Of a stretch of DNA of 64,000 nt, positions 8,202 through 16,324 are shown one piece after another. Within the stretch, counting starts at the first letter, position 1, and the number at the start of each line of letters is the position of its first letter. The position numbers and the translations under genes are program-made. The DNA lies in assembly GCF_015752045.1 (NCBI RefSeq), contig NZ_JADOUS010000002.1:124001-188000 (forward strand), given 5' to 3'. This DNA comes from Arthrobacter_D sp015752045 (GTDB lineage: Bacteria; Actinomycetota; Actinomycetes; Actinomycetales; Micrococcaceae). The notes under the pieces were generated by a model. The model searched no databases and was not told the origin of the DNA. It saw nothing but the letters and a program-made list of their open reading frames with translations.

Positions 8202-8942
8202 CTAGGTGGTGACGAGGGTGCCGAGCTTCTCGCCCCGGATGGCGCGCGTGACGTTGCCCTCCCCCTGCATCCCGAAGACCACCATCGTCAGGTCGTTGTC
8301 CTTGCACATGGTCATGGCCGTCTGGTCCATCACGCGGATGTCCCGGCGCAGGGCCTCGTCGTAGGACAGCGTGTCGAGCTTCTCCGCCGTGGGATCCTTG
8401 TGCGGATCGGCGGTGTAGACGCCGTCCACGCCGCTCTTCGCCATGAGGACCTCGTCCGCGTGCACTTCGAGGGCGCGCTGCGCTGCGACGGTGTCGGTGG
8501 AGAAGTAGGGCAGGCCGGCGCCCGCACCGAAGATGACCACGCGGCCCTTCTCGAGGTGGCGGATGGCGCGCCGGGGGATGTACGCCTCGGCCACCTGGCC
8601 CATGGTGATGGCACTCTGTACGCGCGTCTCGACGCCGGCCTGCTCGAGGAAGTCCTGCAGGGCGAGGCAGTTCATGACCGTGCCGAGCATGCCCATGTAG
8701 TCGGCGCGGGAGCGGTCCATGCCGCTCTGTGACAGTTCGGCGCCGCGGAAGAAGTTGCCGCCGCCGACCACGATCGCCACCTCGACGTCGCCGACGGTGG
8801 CGGCGATCTGCTCGGCGATGGAGCGGACGGTATCGGGGTCGACGCCCAGCTTGCCGCCGCCGAAGACCTCACCGGAGAGTTTGAGCAGGACCCGGCGCCG
8901 CCCCGAGGGACCACCCGTCGGAGCAGTGGAAGTGGTGTCCAT
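8202..8942 (-). CDS. pyrH: UMP kinase
   Basis: UMP kinase phosphorylates UMP to UDP in pyrimidine synthesis. The 246-residue amino-acid-kinase fold protein shows VLLKLSGEVFGG at the N-terminus, VVGGGNFFRG for the phosphate site, and the acceptor region GVDGVYTADPHKDP. I use the ATG at 8942, which has GGGAGG six bases upstream. An in-frame ATG six codons earlier overlaps that ribosome site. The gene stands between tsf and frr, the order found in most bacteria. Confidence 0.96.
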   Translation of the reverse strand: MDTTSTAPTGGPSGRRRVLLKLSGEVFGGGKLGVDPDTVRSIAEQIAATVGDVEVAIVVGGGNFFRGAELSQSGMDRSRADYMGMLGTVMNCLALQDFLEQAGVETRVQSAITMGQVAEAYIPRRAIRHLEKGRVVIFGAGAGLPYFSTDTVAAQRALEVHADEVLMAKSGVDGVYTADPHKDPTAEKLDTLSYDEALRRDIRVMDQTAMTMCKDNDLTMVVFGMQGEGNVTRAIRGEKLGTLVTT

Positions 8943-9052
8943 GAAATGCCTCCCGGGCATAGTGCTGGGCCGGTCCTGGTCGGACGGCCGATGATGCGGA
9001 TGGGATGTTGCCGGACCCGTTACAGGATACGGCGCGCGTCCCGGGCGCAGGA

Positions 9053-9084
9053 AAGGGCGGCCACCTCGAGGGGTGGCCGCCCTT
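9053..9084 (-). terminator. Strong hairpin after tsf
   Basis: Arms of 13 bases pair perfectly (AAGGGCGGCCACC with its complement) around a 6-base loop, 31 bases after the tsf stop. The 3' side continues TTTCCTG, a short T-run. It probably terminates or attenuates transcription before pyrH. Confidence 0.65.
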
Positions 9085-9115
9085 CACCTTCGTGCTGTCG
9101 ACCGGGCCGGAGGGA

Positions 9116-9952
9116 TCAGGCTCCGACGCGGAACCGTGCGAAGGCCGTGGCCTTGGCGTCGGCCTCGGTGAGGACCGCGGCGACGGACTTCTTCGCATCC
9201 TTGGCGAATGCCTGGTCGACCAGGACACCCTCCTTGAAGAAGCCGGTGAGGCGCCCTTCGACGATCTTCGTGAGGGCCTGCTCGGGCTTGCCCTCGGCGC
9301 GGGCCGTCTCGTCGGCGATGCGGCGCTCCGACTCGACGAGCTCGGCAGGGACGTCCTCGCGCGTCAGGTAGGTGGGCGCATACGCGGCGATGTGGACCGC
9401 CACGTCGTGCGCTGTCGTGACGGCGGCGTCGCCCGAGCCCTCGACGGCGAAGAGCACGCCGACCTGGGCGGGGAGGTCCTTGGACGTCTTGTGCAGGTAG
9501 GCATCGACGATCTGGCCTTCGACGCGGGCCATGCGGCGGATGTCGACCTTCTCGCCGAGCAGCGCACCGGCTTCGATGACGTGCTCGGAGACGGGCTTGC
9601 CGTCCAGCTCGAACGCGAGGAGGGTCTCGACGTCGGCGGCACCGGACTCGATGGCCGCACCGAGCACCTTGTTGGAGAAGTCGATGAAGGGGCCGGCCTT
9701 GGCGACGAAGTCGGTCTCGCAGTTGACCTCGACCATGACGCCGACGTTGCCCTCGACGCGAGCGGCGACGAGGCCCTCGGCGGTCGAACGGCCTTCGCGC
9801 TTCGTCGCGCCCTTGAGGCCCTTGATGCGGATCAGTTCCATGGCCTTGTCGGCGTCGCCGTTGGCTTCGTCGAGGGCCTTCTTGACGTCCATCATGCCTG
9901 CGCCCGTGCGCTCGCGCAGGGCCTTGATGTCAGCGGCAGTGAAATTTGCCAT
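9116..9952 (-). CDS. tsf: Translation elongation factor Ts
   Basis: EF-Ts is the nucleotide exchange factor for EF-Tu. The 278-residue protein has the N-terminal UBA-like domain with LRERTGAGMMDVKKALDEA and the core motif NCETDFVAK around residue 80. Length and motifs fit the family. It lies 137 bases downstream of rpsB, with a strong hairpin between them, and upstream of pyrH. Confidence 0.97.
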   Translation of the reverse strand: MANFTAADIKALRERTGAGMMDVKKALDEANGDADKAMELIRIKGLKGATKREGRSTAEGLVAARVEGNVGVMVEVNCETDFVAKAGPFIDFSNKVLGAAIESGAADVETLLAFELDGKPVSEHVIEAGALLGEKVDIRRMARVEGQIVDAYLHKTSKDLPAQVGVLFAVEGSGDAAVTTAHDVAVHIAAYAPTYLTREDVPAELVESERRIADETARAEGKPEQALTKIVEGRLTGFFKEGVLVDQAFAKDAKKSVAAVLTEADAKATAFARFRVGA

Positions 9953-10048
9953 ATGAACTCCTAAGTTGGGGTGGATCTAGGGAGAGCTTCCGTGGGCCGC
10001 GGCCCGCGGTGCGAGGGGTTCCGTCGGTGAACACCTGTGGAACATGCG

Positions 10049-10078
10049 TAAGGGGCGTGGTTTGACCCACACCCCTTA
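10049..10078 (-). terminator. Hairpin between rpsB and tsf
   Basis: Twelve-base arms (TAAGGGGTGTGG with CCACGCCCCTTA, one G-T pair) surround a 6-base loop, 11 bases after the rpsB stop. There is no T-run. It may set the ratio of rpsB to tsf transcript by attenuation or 3'-end protection. Confidence 0.5.
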
Positions 10079-10089
10079 AGCATCGAGGA

Positions 10090-11061
10090 CTACTTGTTGT
10101 CGCTGGCGGCTTCCGTGGCGGGAGCTACCGCTTCGGGGACTTCCTCGGCGATGGGAGCCTGCAGACCTGCGGGCGCCTCCTCGGCGGCGGGGACCTCGGC
10201 GGCTGCCTCGGGCGCGGCAACCTCGGCTGCAGCAGCTTCGGTCACCTCGGGGGCTGCGGCTTCGGTCGCCTCAGGCGCGGCAGCGGCGGCGTCCGAGTTG
10301 CCCTGGAGCAGTTCACGCTCCCACTCGGCCATGGGCTCGTCAGCAGCGGCTTCGTTGTTGCCCGAGCGGTTGTGGCGGGCCATGAGGCCTTCGGCCACGG
10401 CGTCGGCGACGACGCGCGTCAGCAGGTTGACGGCGCGGATGGCGTCGTCGTTGCCCGGGATCGGGAAGTCGACCTCGTCGGGATCGCAGTTGGTGTCGAG
10501 GATAGCGACGACGGGGATGTTGAGCTTCTTCGCCTCGTCGATGGCGAGGTGCTCCTTCTTGGTGTCGACGACCCACACGACCGAGGGCGCCTTGGTCAGG
10601 TTGCGGATACCACCGAGGTTGCTCTGGAGCTTGGTGAGCTCGCGCTTGAGGAGCAGGAGCTCCTTCTTGGTGTGGCCCGAACCGGCGACGTCGTCGAAGT
10701 CGATCTCTTCGAGTTCCTTCATGCGCTGGATGCGCTTGGAGACCGTCTGGAAGTTGGTGAGCATGCCGCCGAGCCAACGCTGGTTGACGTAGGGCTGGCC
10801 GACGCGCGTCGCCTGGTCGGCGATCGCTTCCTGTGCCTGCTTCTTGGTACCGACGAAGAGGACGGTTCCGCCGTGGGCGACGGTGGCCTTGACGAACTCG
10901 TAGGCACGGTCGATGTAGCCCAGCGACTGCTGGAGATCGATGATGTAGATGCCGTTGCGCTCGGTGAAGATGAAGCGCTTCATCTTCGGGTTCCAACGGC
11001 GGGTCTGGTGACCGAAGTGGACGCCGCTGTCGAGCAGCTGGCGCATGGTTACTACTGGCAT
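10090..11061 (-). CDS. rpsB: 30S ribosomal protein S2
   Basis: The first 245 or so residues are a typical S2, beginning MPVVTMRQLLDSGVHFGHQT and including the RWLGGMLTNFQT motif. The product is 323 residues because of a C-terminal tail of about 70 residues made almost only of Ala, Glu, Pro and Val. Such tails occur in actinobacterial S2 proteins. I start at the ATG at 11061; the frame stays open 65 codons further upstream but that part is not S2. The gene leads the operon and is divergent from the M23-like gene. Confidence 0.96.
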   Translation of the reverse strand: MPVVTMRQLLDSGVHFGHQTRRWNPKMKRFIFTERNGIYIIDLQQSLGYIDRAYEFVKATVAHGGTVLFVGTKKQAQEAIADQATRVGQPYVNQRWLGGMLTNFQTVSKRIQRMKELEEIDFDDVAGSGHTKKELLLLKRELTKLQSNLGGIRNLTKAPSVVWVVDTKKEHLAIDEAKKLNIPVVAILDTNCDPDEVDFPIPGNDDAIRAVNLLTRVVADAVAEGLMARHNRSGNNEAAADEPMAEWERELLQGNSDAAAAAPEATEAAAPEVTEAAAAEVAAPEAAAEVPAAEEAPAGLQAPIAEEVPEAVAPATEAASDNK

Positions 11062-11333
11062 GTCATGCCTTTCTTCAGCTTCGGCTCGGGCGCGGGGCGC
11101 CGCCTGAAGCTTGTTGACGGTTGTCTCAGTGCCGGCCGGGGTGGCCGGTACGTCCTGGTACCCGGTCGTCGGATGGACATGCCCTCCCTCACCGGACTGG
11201 TCCGGACCGCAGGGTGGGCACTTCGGCGCCATTCGTAGGCGCAGAATCACAGGCACGCGTAGTCAGCCTGAGGATTCCACGACCCATCGATGCCATGGGC
11301 AAACGGATGTGGGAGCAGCAGACTGCTGAAGCC

Positions 11334-11362
11334 AGTGTACTACAGCAGCGGTGTCGGATCAG
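11334..11362 (-). promoter_or_regulatory. Weak candidate promoter for the rpsB operon
   Basis: Read on the minus strand, TACACT forms a good -10 with a weak -35 (CTGATC) 17 bases upstream. Transcription would start about 265 bases before rpsB, giving a long leader. The stretch 11062-11527 holds no convincing gene besides this and the divergent M23-like start. Confidence 0.25.
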
Positions 11363-11527
11363 GCCGACGACCGCCGTCGGGCGGCGCTCCCGGCGTCCGT
11401 CCAGGGGGTATACGCACCCCTCAGGACCACGCACCTCGGCTCCGGATGGACCCGGCTCACCGATGGACGATGTCCACATACGGACTTCGCGGCGTGCCGA
11501 GGACGGACAGGAGATCCACGCTGGGGC

Positions 11528-12487
11528 ATGGCCAGTCTCCCTGATCCTCCAGTGCCCCGGTCCGGTCGCCGTCACGGGCAGTATCCCGGTCCCTGGCCGT
11601 ACCCCGGTCGCTGGCGGCGTCCCGGTCCCTGGCCGTACCCCGGTCGCTGGCGGCGTCCCGGTCCCTGGCCGTACCCCGGGCGCAGGCGGCGTCCCGGTCC
11701 CGGGCGTCCTCCCGGTGCTCCTGACCGTGCCGCCCGCGCCCTGGCCGCAGCCCTCCTCGCAGGGCCGCTGTGGGTGGTGCCCGGAGGCGCTGCAGGCTTC
11801 CTGCCGGGAGGCGTACCGGGCACCGCCGCGATTGCCGCACCAGTCTCCGATCTCGCCCGTATCGCCCGTATCGCCGATGTCGCCGATGTCACCGATGTCA
11901 CCGATGTCACCGATGTCACCGTCCGGCTCCCGCCCGGAGCCGGCCCCTTTCCGGGTCCCTCTGCTCGCGAGCGGCAAGGACACCGCGGTGTCCGCGAACG
12001 GTCGGCGCCGGCGCCGTTCGTGCCGGAGTGGTCCTGGCCTCTGGACCCGACGCCTCGGGTCCTGCGTCCGTTCGAGAAACCGGCGCAGGAATGGAGACGC
12101 GGGCACCGTGGCGTCGACCTGTCCGCCGGTGCCGGCGGGCCCGTCCAGGTGGTGAGTCCAGCGGACGGCGTCGTGTCCTTCGCCGGAACGGTGGTGGACC
12201 GAGGCGTCCTGTCGATCGATCACGGCGATGGTCGGATCAGCAGCTTCGAACCTGTCTCGACCGGTCTGTCCCGGGGCGAGGCCGTCGACAGAGGCCAGGT
12301 GGTGGCCGTGCTCGACGCCATCGGGGCCGGCCGATCCGCCGACGGGCCGGTTCGGGAGCACTGCGGTCAACCGTGCCTGCACTGGGGTGTCCGGGAGGAT
12401 GGCGAGTATGTGGATCCGCTGTCGTTCGTGACGGATCGACGTCCGTCGGTGCTGCTTCCGCTCGGTGACCGCCTGCGGGACAGATGA
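11528..12487 (+). CDS. M23 (LytM)-like protein with repeat-rich N-terminus, probably catalytically degenerate
   Basis: From the ATG at 11528 the product is 319 residues. A proline/tryptophan/arginine-rich N-terminus carries three copies of the 12-residue unit PGPWPYPGRWRR. It is followed by a hydrophobic segment (about residues 72-100, signal anchor), a run of Val-Thr-Asp repeats, and an M23/LytM fold domain from about residue 170. Zinc ligands His193, Asp197 and His285 are present. Both catalytic histidines of LytM are missing: the HxH motif reads Cys-Leu-His and the other position lies in SSFEPV. It may therefore be a regulator of wall hydrolysis rather than a hydrolase. The start is uncertain because no strong ribosome site is near. 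Confidence 0.7.
   Translation: MASLPDPPVPRSGRRHGQYPGPWPYPGRWRRPGPWPYPGRWRRPGPWPYPGRRRRPGPGRPPGAPDRAARALAAALLAGPLWVVPGGAAGFLPGGVPGTAAIAAPVSDLARIARIADVADVTDVTDVTDVTVRLPPGAGPFPGPSARERQGHRGVRERSAPAPFVPEWSWPLDPTPRVLRPFEKPAQEWRRGHRGVDLSAGAGGPVQVVSPADGVVSFAGTVVDRGVLSIDHGDGRISSFEPVSTGLSRGEAVDRGQVVAVLDAIGAGRSADGPVREHCGQPCLHWGVREDGEYVDPLSFVTDRRPSVLLPLGDRLRDR
11585..11692 (+). repeat. 36-bp tandem repeat, three copies, in the M23-like gene
   Basis: Units at 11585-11620 and 11621-11656 are identical. The third (11657-11692) differs at a few bases, and a partial fourth follows. Each encodes 12 residues, so copy-number change would keep the reading frame. Confidence 0.95.
11876..11920 (+). repeat. 9-bp tandem repeat encoding Val-Thr-Asp
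   Basis: The unit ACCGATGTC is repeated four times here, preceded by related GCCGATGTC and GCCCGTATC units. It lies between the membrane segment and the M23 domain. Repeat slippage would change linker length without a frameshift. Confidence 0.9.
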
Positions 12488-12545
12488 GCCGGGCGCGCGA
12501 GCGGGCCGGGAGATCCGGACCGCCTGCGGGACAGAGGAGCCGGGC
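12467..12545 (+). repeat. 28-bp direct repeat around the end of the M23-like gene
   Basis: Copies at 12467-12494 and 12518-12545 differ at one base. Copy one contains the TGA stop of the M23-like gene; in copy two that position reads AGG. The second copy lies in the 140-base gap before the convergent acyl-CoA dehydrogenase gene, which holds nothing else that I can see. Confidence 0.9.
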
Positions 12546-12627
12546 ACAGGATCCGGGCGCCCGTCCGACCGCGGTCGGCCGACGTGCCTGGATACCGTGC
12601 CCGGCTCAGGGGTCCGGTTGCCGCGAC

Positions 12628-13818
12628 CTAGACGAACGCGGCGATGCCCGTGATGGACCGGCCGACGACGAGGGTATTAATCTCCTGCGTGCCCTCGTAG
12701 GAGTAGATCGCCTCCGCGTCTGAGAAGATCTTCGCCATCTCGTAATCGACGACGATCCCGTTGCCTCCGAGGATGTTGCGTCCCGCTGCGACGCTCTCGC
12801 GCATGCGGGCCGTGGTGAACGCCTTGGCGAGGGCTGACTGCTCGTCCTTCGCCTTGCCGGCGTCCTCGAGCTGGGACAGGCGCACCATCATGCCCATGGA
12901 GCTCATCGCGTTGCCCAGGATCTGCACGAGCTGCTGCTGGACGAGCTGGAAGCTCGCGATCGGCCGCCCGAACTGCTCGCGCTCCACGGCGTACCGGCGG
13001 GCGACGTCGAAGGCGGCGAGCTGCTGGCCGACGGCCTGCCAGCCGACGGCGAGACGGGTGACCTTGAGGACCTTGTTCGTGTCGCGGAAGCTGTTGGCGC
13101 CTTTCAGGTGGAAGTCGTCGGAGACGACCACGTTGTCGAGGACGATGTCCGCGTTCTCGACGGTGCGGAGGGCGATCTTGTTCTCGATCTTCGTCGAGGT
13201 GAAGCCCGGGAGCGTGGTGTCCACCATGAAGCCCTTGACCTGGTTGTCCTCCAGGTCCCGGGCGTAGATGACCACCCAGTCGGAGAACGTGGCATTGCCG
13301 ATCCACCGCTTGGCGCCGTTGAGTACCCACGACCCGCCGTCGCGGCGCGCCGTCGTGCGGGTGCCGCCGGCGACGTCGGAGCCGCCGAGAGGTTCGGTGA
13401 GGCCGAAGGCGCCGATCTTCTTCATCGCGTAGATGTCCGGCAGCCATTCCTCCTGCTGCTCCTTGGAGGCAAGGGCCTCGATGGAGCCGGTGAAGAGCCC
13501 GTCATGGACGCCCATGAAGGTGGCGAAGGAGGTGTCGGCACGAGTGAACTCGGCATGCATGATCCCCGCGAAGAGGTTGGAGTAGCCCTGGCGGTAGACC
13601 GGGCTCACCGCGTCCAGTTCGGCGATCCTCGGGATGAGGTCCTGGGGGAAGGCGCCCTTGTTCCACCAGTCGATGGCATTCGGGCGGACCTCGCGGGTGA
13701 GCCAGGTCCGGATCTCCTGCAGCCGGGCGCGCTCCTTGTCGGAGAGCAGCTCCTCGAAGGCGTAGAAGTCGCCGTCGGCGTACGGAAGGTTGTCGACGTC
13801 GATCGTTGTCTTGCTCAT
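12628..13818 (-). CDS. Acyl-CoA dehydrogenase, glutaryl-CoA dehydrogenase-like
   Basis: The 396-residue flavoprotein has the three acyl-CoA dehydrogenase domains, with FGLTEPLGGSDVAGGTRT and GAKRWIGNATFSD in the middle domain. The C-terminal EGTQEINTLVVGRSITG supplies the probable catalytic glutamate. The ITG ending and overall pattern resemble glutaryl-CoA dehydrogenase, but the substrate is not certain. I use the ATG at 13818 with GAGAGGAA upstream. An earlier in-frame ATG at 13878 would add 20 unrelated residues. It is a single gene with no obvious pathway neighbours. Confidence 0.88.
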   Translation of the reverse strand: MSKTTIDVDNLPYADGDFYAFEELLSDKERARLQEIRTWLTREVRPNAIDWWNKGAFPQDLIPRIAELDAVSPVYRQGYSNLFAGIMHAEFTRADTSFATFMGVHDGLFTGSIEALASKEQQEEWLPDIYAMKKIGAFGLTEPLGGSDVAGGTRTTARRDGGSWVLNGAKRWIGNATFSDWVVIYARDLEDNQVKGFMVDTTLPGFTSTKIENKIALRTVENADIVLDNVVVSDDFHLKGANSFRDTNKVLKVTRLAVGWQAVGQQLAAFDVARRYAVEREQFGRPIASFQLVQQQLVQILGNAMSSMGMMVRLSQLEDAGKAKDEQSALAKAFTTARMRESVAAGRNILGGNGIVVDYEMAKIFSDAEAIYSYEGTQEINTLVVGRSITGIAAFV

Positions 13819-13974
13819 GGGATTCCTCTCACTCTGGTCATCGGCGACCAGCACTGTTCCTCGACCACGTGGAGTCATGTGCGGGCACAGTACGCGCCCA
13901 CGCCTTTATGTTACCCGCCGGTAACTTAGGGCACCAGTGGAGCGGCGGGAGATTGCTGAAGGACCGGAGAGCGA

Positions 13975-14008
13975 CGAATGCGCCACCCCTGCAGGGGCGG
14001 CGCATTCG
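13975..14008 (-). terminator. Terminator hairpin after the CAU tRNA
   Basis: Fifteen-base arms with one mismatch (CGAATGCGCC-A-CCCC) enclose the loop TGCA. It lies 26 bases 3' of the tRNA on the minus strand and also upstream of the acyl-CoA dehydrogenase gene. Confidence 0.6.
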
Positions 14009-14033
14009 TAGGGGTCGTCGTCGACCGGGTGCG

Positions 14034-14107
14034 TAGGGCTGCTGGGGCTTGAACCCAGGACAAACGGATTATGAGTCCGCTGCTCTAACCAGCTGAGCTA
14101 CAGCCCC
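14034..14107 (-). tRNA. tRNA with CAU anticodon (elongator Met or lysidine-type Ile2)
   Basis: A 74-base cloverleaf can be folded. It has acceptor GGGGCTG pairing with CAGCCCT (first pair G-U), D arm GCTC/GAGC, anticodon stem GCGGA/TCCGT with loop CTCATAA, and T arm CTGGG-TTCAAGC-CCCAG. The discriminator is A and CCA is not encoded. The anticodon is CAT. It lacks the three G-C pairs of initiator tRNA in the anticodon stem. Whether it is elongator Met or Ile2, whose C34 becomes lysidine, cannot be settled by eye. Confidence 0.92.
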
Positions 14108-14170
14108 CAGGAGCACGGGGCCCTGGTGCGCCGCCGGCCGGGACAGTCGTCCCGGCACCGGACGCAGCCT

Positions 14171-15400
14171 TCATTGTATGCGGACGGCGAGATCCACTTC
14201 ACGGGGGGTGGGTGCCTGTGAGGAGAGGGTCCCGTAGTACAGGCGCTCGAACGTCTCCAGCGTCGCATTGATGTCGTGCCTGCCGACCATCGACCGGCTC
14301 GCGGCGCCCATCTTCTGCTGCTCCTCCCGGGACAGGCTGAGGATCTCCGTGATGCGCCGGCCCAGCTCGTCGGCATCCCCGGGCTCGAACAGGTAGCCGT
14401 TCTCGCCGTCGGACACCAGATGCGGCAGCGCCATGGCGTTGGCGAGCAGCACGGGCGTCGACGCGGACATGGCCTCGAGGGTGACGAGCGACTGCAGTTC
14501 GGCAGTGCCCGGCTGGCAGAACAGGGAAGCCCGGATGTAGCTCCGGCGCAGCTCGTCGTCGTCGATCAGGCCGCGGAAGGAGACACGGTCGCGGATCCCG
14601 AGGCGGGAGGCCTGGGCCTGCAGGGCCGGCTTCACCTCACCGCCGCCGACGATCTCGAGGTGCACGTCCAGATGCTCGGGGGTCCAGGCGACGGCATCGA
14701 TCAGCACGTCGATGTGCTTCTCCTCGGCGAGCCGGCCCACGAAGAGGACGGTCGGGTGGTCGTGGGGTTCGATCACCTCGCCCGGCTGGATCTCGTAGGC
14801 CGCGGCATCGATGCCGTTGGAGACGGGCAGCACCTCCCGCAGGAAGGCATGGTCGTGCATGGCCTTGGCGGCCAACGGCGTGGGGGTCGTGACGGCGGCG
14901 GCCTTGCCCATCACCCTGCCCATGTCCCTCCACGAGTTCTTCGCCACGATCTTCTTGAACCACTCGGGGAAGGGCAGGAAGGGACTGATGTTCTCCGGCA
15001 TGAGATGGTTCGTGGCTACCACGCGGATGCCGCGCTTCACGGCTTCGTACAACGCGTACTGCCCCACCATGTAGTGGCACTGGATGTGGACGACGTCGGG
15101 CTGGACCTGATCGAAGAGCAGGCTGATGTCCCGCTTGATCTCCCAGGGGTAGCAGATCCGCCAGTAGTCGTGTGTGGGGACGCTGTGCGAGCGCAGGCGG
15201 TGGACCGACCAGTCGCCGCCCGGCTCGGTGAAGCTCCGACCGTTGGCTGCGCCCGGCGCGAGGACGTGGACCGCGTGGCCGCGTGCTGACATCCCCTTCG
15301 CCAGCCGGTAGCCGAACTGGGCCGCACCGTTCACGTTGGGCGGGTACGTGTCCGCGGCGATCAGGATGGTCAGGGGCTTGACATCAGCCGGGTAACTCAC
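14171..15400 (-). CDS. GT4-family glycosyltransferase, possibly a lipid glycosyltransferase
   Basis: The 409-residue protein has two Rossmann-like halves of the GT-B fold. The N-terminal half starts ILIAADTYPPNVNGAAQF. The C-terminal half carries VLFVGRLAEEKHIDVLIDA and the donor-site motif near SLVTLEAMSASTPVL. The stretch TNHLMPENI resembles diacylglycerol glucosyl- and mannosyltransferases such as the Acholeplasma enzyme and PimB-like proteins. No signal peptide is seen. It is the third gene of a run with the CDP-alcohol phosphatidyltransferase and the DMT protein, consistent with making a membrane glycolipid. The exact donor and acceptor are unknown. Confidence 0.85.
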   Translation of the reverse strand: MSYPADVKPLTILIAADTYPPNVNGAAQFGYRLAKGMSARGHAVHVLAPGAANGRSFTEPGGDWSVHRLRSHSVPTHDYWRICYPWEIKRDISLLFDQVQPDVVHIQCHYMVGQYALYEAVKRGIRVVATNHLMPENISPFLPFPEWFKKIVAKNSWRDMGRVMGKAAAVTTPTPLAAKAMHDHAFLREVLPVSNGIDAAAYEIQPGEVIEPHDHPTVLFVGRLAEEKHIDVLIDAVAWTPEHLDVHLEIVGGGEVKPALQAQASRLGIRDRVSFRGLIDDDELRRSYIRASLFCQPGTAELQSLVTLEAMSASTPVLLANAMALPHLVSDGENGYLFEPGDADELGRRITEILSLSREEQQKMGAASRSMVGRHDINATLETFERLYYGTLSSQAPTPREVDLAVRIQ

Positions 15401-15448
15401 GGGGGGATCCCTACGTCGGTGTGGTGGACAGTACTTCGATGGCTCGGA

Positions 15449-16324
15449 TCAGCGCTGCCGCTTCACGACGTCGGGGTGGTGTCGGGCCAGGGCAACGACC
15501 CCAACAATAGCAACGAGGGCGGCCGCGCCCATGCCCAACGCGATCACCGTCCGGACATCCGGCTGGAGCTCCTCGAGGATGATGATGCCCACGGCGATGC
15601 CCACGATCGGGTCGATCACGGTGAGGCCCGCGATCACGAGGTCGGGTGGTCCCGTCGCGTAGGCGCTCTGGACGAACCAGATCCCCAGTGCCGCAGCGGC
15701 GGCAAGTCCCAGCAGGGTCGGGATCGGGACGTTGAGCAGGAAGCGGCCGTTCGGGTCGAGCAGGTGGCCCGCGACGATCTTGGTCAGCACGGCGACGAAG
15801 CCGAAGAGGATGCCGGCCCCGAGGATGTACGCGAACGCGTTGAGCCGATGCCGGCCCACCACAGCCAGCGAGCCGAAGAGCAGGACGGCGGCACCCAGCA
15901 GGAGCACCACCGACAGTTCCTGCGCGGGTTCGATCGCGTGGTTCTCACGGGTGACGTTCAGGGCGAGGATGACGAAGAGGGCGCTGCCCGTCACGCACGC
16001 GGTGATCGCGGCGACGGTGGGGCGGTTGAGGCGGATGCCCTGGTCGCGGGAGTTGACGATCGTGGTGATCACGAGCGCGATGGCGCCGATGGGTTGCACC
16101 ACCGTGAGGCTGGCGAGCGACAGGGCGATCACGTTCAGCGCGGTCCCCGTGACGAGCAGGAGGAGCCCGATCAGCCAGCGCGGATTGGTGAGGAGACGGG
16201 TGAACCCGGACGAGCTGAGGTTCAGTCCGCCCGTGTTCGCCCGCACGGCACTACCCTGGCGCTGCGCTCCGAACGCGAGGAAGACCGCGCCGAGCAGCGC
16301 CAGCGCGATGGCTAGGACGGGCAC
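15449..16324 (-). CDS. DMT-superfamily membrane protein (EamA/NIPA-like)
   Basis: The 291-residue protein is almost entirely hydrophobic, with nine or ten predicted membrane segments. Near the N-terminus it has FLAFGAQRQGSAV, which recalls NIPA-like magnesium transporters, and the rest looks like an EamA-type transporter. I start it at the GTG at 16324, inside the end of the preceding gene (13-base overlap). The open frame continues further upstream but there it is the shadow of that gene. Its position between a lipid headgroup enzyme and a glycosyltransferase makes lipid-linked substrate movement possible, though this is speculation. Confidence 0.8.
   Translation of the reverse strand: MPVLAIALALLGAVFLAFGAQRQGSAVRANTGGLNLSSSGFTRLLTNPRWLIGLLLLVTGTALNVIALSLASLTVVQPIGAIALVITTIVNSRDQGIRLNRPTVAAITACVTGSALFVILALNVTRENHAIEPAQELSVVLLLGAAVLLFGSLAVVGRHRLNAFAYILGAGILFGFVAVLTKIVAGHLLDPNGRFLLNVPIPTLLGLAAAAALGIWFVQSAYATGPPDLVIAGLTVIDPIVGIAVGIIILEELQPDVRTVIALGMGAAALVAIVGVVALARHHPDVVKRQR

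Noticed and set aside
11585..11692. Possible CRISPR-like repeat
   Set aside because: The 36-bp units are directly adjacent with no spacers and encode an in-frame peptide repeat.
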